A program made the translations under genes and the position numbers. From Branchiostoma lanceolatum (taxonomy: Eukaryota > Chordata > Leptocardii > Amphioxiformes > Branchiostomatidae), in contig NC_089738.1 of the NCBI RefSeq assembly GCF_035083965.1, forward strand, positions 18,316,734-18,380,733: DNA of 64,000 bases, given 5' to 3'. The notes below the pieces were generated by a model. It had not been told where the DNA came from and did no database searches. It saw only the letters and a list, made by a program, of their open reading frames with translations. Each line of letters opens with the position of its first letter. Position 1 is the stretch's first letter. Positions 60,945-64,000 of the stretch are shown here, piece after piece.

Positions 60945-61070
60945 CGTATACTCAAGCAACTGGAAACAATTGAGAAATTTTTACTGTTTCAACATTTTAA
61001 CCAGTTGCTTGAGTAACTATTTTGGGCGTATCTTATTACCTTGATGTCTAACCTTCATCAACTTAACTAC
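60945..61070. repeat. Inverted dispersed repeat (ACTCAAGCAACTGG)
   Basis: TACTCAAGCAACTGGAAAC and ACCAGTTGCTTGAGTAAC are inverted partners about 60 bp apart, followed by GATGTCTAACCTTCATCAAC as in other copies (28830, 29110). Confidence 0.6.
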
Positions 61071-61179
61071 TTGTGAGTTTTTTATAGTCTCTGCCGGACT
61101 AACTATGTTGGCTATAAGGATAATATTAACTTGCAGTTTGGCCACCATCGGATTTGCCCAGGCAATTACTCTCAAGGGG

Positions 61180-61540
61180 TAAATGATGCCCTTCCCGCGA
61201 ACTGACACTCCTGGCCAATTACTAACCCTATGTCTGCTGCACACTAATCCCCCTCCCCTGTCATCATCATCGTCGTCGCCGCTTTCAACTGCTTTCCACG
61301 CTCTTCTATCCAGAGCCTGCCTTCTCACTCCCTCCCAATTGCCAAGTGAAGCCCAGTTTCTCCAGGTCCCTCATGACGATTCTCTCCCATGTGATTTGCT
61401 GACCTACCCCCTTCTTTTCCCTTGTGGTACCCAAGGCGTGTTCTTGGCAATCTTGGAACATGTCCTAGCCACCTTATCATTAACCATCTCCCTCGTAGGA
61501 AGTCCTGGCGGAAGCTACGTTTGGAATACACCAAGCCCCT
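61180..61540 (-). mobile_element. LINE ORF2 C-terminal fragment
   Basis: The minus strand reads RWLGHVPRLPRTR, then in another frame QALDRRAWKAVESGDDDDD. These are the order and spacing typical of the extreme C-terminus of non-LTR reverse transcriptases. It is frameshifted and only about 360 bp remain. Confidence 0.6.
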
Positions 61541-61944
61541 GGAGATTAAGAAGGACGATATGTAAAACTACCTGTGTAAGAGAGGATAATTATGTAAATG
61601 TTGCTCCTCAAATGCAGTGGAAGATGTGAAGATGAAAGTCGTTTCATCTCTAACTGTTTATTCTATGAGGATATAAGAAACCAATTATTTACCAGCCTGT
61701 CAAATACGGACTTACTTCCCCACTATTCCTGACCACGAGAAAATAATTCTACTGTTAAAATTAAAGAACCCCTAAAATGTAAAAGAAGTGGGTAATTTCG
61801 TCTTCCACTGCCTCAAAAGAAGAAGTCAAACCCAAGAAAACTAGCACCATGCATATTTCAGAATGTAGCATAACATTAGATGTAGTCTACATTCCTTAAT
61901 ACCATTGCATTTTTCATCATCATTTGTGTTGTTTGTCCTTGCAG

Positions 61945-62147
61945 TTCGCCCTGAGGCATGTATTTGCAATAAACTTTGTTTGAACACGTTTTCCTCAGAA
62001 CGGGACTCAGCGGTGCGGAACCCTCCTCCGAATGAGAATAAATGGGCCGGCAGCGGCGACGTTACAAAACGTGAGATTAGGGGGAGAAGCTCGGGGCTTT
62101 TCAGGATAACCAAAACCCCAGAGGAATCCACCAACAGAACCGAGTAA
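61945..62147 (+). CDS. Possible 3' coding exon (unrecognised)
   Basis: Acceptor TGTTTGTCCTTGCAG, then 67 codons in phase 1 (RPEACICNKLCLNTFSS ... ESTNRTE), then a stop. Composition is more coding-like than the flanks. A possible first exon with good start context at 60765-60793 (MADNNYVMVT, donor GTGAGT) is in phase 2 and cannot join it directly, so another exon would be needed. Confidence 0.3.
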
Positions 62148-62754
62148 CAAGACTCTATTACTCATTCTTATCAGCTGCGTCCAACCTGCCCACAATCCCC
62201 GCCAATTTCAGCTGAATCCAACTTTTGAAAACTTTCATAGGCCGACTAAAGCTTTGATTAGATTGTGAAGATTGCTTCTGTGTTTATTTCAATTTATCGA
62301 AGAATCGATCGGATTAGATGAAACTAATGGAATCAACGTCTTCGTTACTTCCTTGCTGTAATGAAAGACAATCACAAAAAGTTGTATATCCTGAAGGGCG
62401 AATCAGATTTGCAGCGATCGTGGAGTGGATATTGATTGAATGTGATTTCACGACATGCCGACATGGAATTGGTGGAGACTCAACATCAATCTTACAGAAT
62501 TAGAGATACCAGATATGTCTCGATCTTGGCGCCCCAAATTGTCTGAATCTCTGCACCAATAAAATCAGTTAAAGACTTCAAATAGCTGTATTTGGGAACG
62601 GGCACGGAATGGTTCATTCACATCCTGTTAGATAATGAAGAAAGCGTTGCTCTGTAAAACATGTTGTGCTCAAAGTCGAAAAAAAAGGTCTCGTAACCTT
62701 AAGGCATGATTCCATACAAATGTATGTGTGAAGTCATTAATCGAATATCATAGC

Positions 62755-62875
62755 GCTCGCTCTCTCTCCCTCTCTCTCTCCCCGCCTCTCTCTCTTTCTG
62801 ACACACACACACACACACAAAAAAAAACACACACACACACACACACACATACAGAGGCATACAGACACACATAAA

Positions 62876-62923
<48 letters not shown>

Positions 62924-62960
62924 CATATATATACATATATATACATATATGCTCTACTCT
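62755..62960. repeat. CT, CA and TA microsatellite cluster
   Basis: (CT)n, then (CA)n with A8 and CAGA breaks, then ATATATAC repeats. Confidence 0.95.
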
Positions 62961-63342
62961 CAGTTGATTACCTTTCCTCCGTAATATGCAATTTCTTTTC
63001 TACAGCAGCATTAACAGTATGCTGACATGGTTCCAATTTATCAAAACGCTACAAAGATTTGTATTTCTAATCCTTGCCCCCGTTCTGAAGGGTTACCAGT
63101 AAAGTCGATGACCTGGTATTAATAGCTGTAGAGGGTACCCGTAAGAACGCCGTAATTGGATTCAAACTGGAGGCAATGGAAGGACGAATCCGCTGTAATC
63201 CACGGTGCCAAATTGCGGGATTACTTTCCGTGTCCCGAATACGAACATCGGTGTATCTACAGATCATGTAGATAATGTAGAGTTTAGATACAGATAAGAT
63301 ATATAAGGAGGCTAAGGGCAAGGTCACCTACCATAAGTTATG

Positions 63343-63548
63343 CTTCGGTCTCAGTTCCAATCCGGGGCCCGGCCGGGAAGCTTGTGGGAACGAAAAATAT
63401 GATATAAAAGAAAACAAAAGACACACAACCTAAAACATTACTCCTAACTGTATCTTGTGTATTTTCCTGATGTGCATCTTTTTTTTCATTTTTGAAAACA
63501 GCCCGGCTGGGCCCTGGATTGGAAATGGGACCAAAGCTTTACAGGTAC
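63343..63548. mobile_element. Foldback element, core family copy 6
   Basis: The ends are GCTTCGGTCTCAGTTCC and GGAAATGGGACCAAAGC. The arms CGGGGCCCGGCCGGG and CCCGGCTGGGCCC flank AAAATATGATATAAAAG and AACAAAAGACACAC. Inverted relative of 23787-23990. A further GC-rich arm-like sequence begins at about 63870 and runs off the window. Confidence 0.65.
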
Positions 63549-64000
63549 ACATTAACTTCAAGAAAATTCAGTTGCAATCCTCATTCTTATCAAACACTTT
63601 TTATGCAATCCTAGTACTATTTGTGTACTCAACGTTTATGAAACGTAAACTAGCTTTTGTCTTGTTTAGCCTCTTACTTGGTTGAAGTTCTTATGTCTTT
63701 AAAATAATTATGTCGACACAATAACTTAAAAATTCTCACAAAACATATTTCAAACGACATTCCCATGCCAGAGTACTAGTAGTTGTCAAAAAGACAAAAT
63801 AATGGCTCCCTTCCCCTAATGCGTTCTTAGGGACTACTATAACACTGGTAGTTATGCTTAGGTCACAACTGCACCGGTGCCCGTAGGGGGTGTAGTCTCG
63901 GTCGGGCCCCTGACGGGTAGGGGCGTCTATCTATTATCGGGTCCCGCGTTGATTTCAAGTCCGAGCTTAAATGATTCGGGGTCCCGGCCGGGCCTCAGAC

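Overview
The window looks like a piece of a cephalochordate (amphioxus, Branchiostoma-type) genome. This is inferred from intron-rich metazoan genes with GT-AG junctions (a TRAIL-like TNF ligand, opsin-like receptors, galactose-3-O-sulfotransferases), very dense small foldback DNA transposons, tRNA-derived SINEs, LINE tails and dinucleotide repeats. No prokaryotic gene organisation is present. Species assignment is not possible from the sequence alone.

Layout. 1-168 holds a decayed duplicate of the promoter/start region of the TNF ligand gene. 169-18934 is an 18.77-kb segment bounded by 391-bp terminal inverted repeats and by a 7-bp direct repeat. I interpret it as one giant non-autonomous transposable element. 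It carries no recognisable transposase but holds nested MITEs, SINEs, a TTAA-flanked element, a 601-bp tandem duplication and a 135-bp satellite array. 19295-22552 is a four-exon TNFSF10/TRAIL-like gene (+). 26499-31684 and 33623-35642 are two tandem three-exon opsin-like receptor genes (+). The first has an in-frame stop; the second is intact. 37184-38833 and 42055-44007 are two tandem two-exon Gal3ST-type sulfotransferase genes (+). 45937-59946 is a three-exon minus-strand gene for a basic, disordered protein with 19 HSGQ-type repeats. Its introns are filled with degenerate tandem arrays. 60 kb to the end holds that gene's promoter, a LINE fragment, a possible exon and foldback elements.

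How the genes relate. Paralogues lie side by side (opsins, sulfotransferases, and a duplicated TNF 5' region), so local tandem duplication shaped the locus. Foldback transposons then filled the introns and spacers. No shared pathway is evident between the gene families. The most unusual items are: the giant TIR-bounded element that splits a duplicated TNF promoter; a tandem opsin pair that has lost both cysteines of the conserved disulphide yet keeps the retinal lysine and an acidic counterion; the 14-kb HSGQ-repeat gene with a 50-bp internal exon; and a foldback family with a conserved AT-rich core and variable but self-complementary GC-rich arms.
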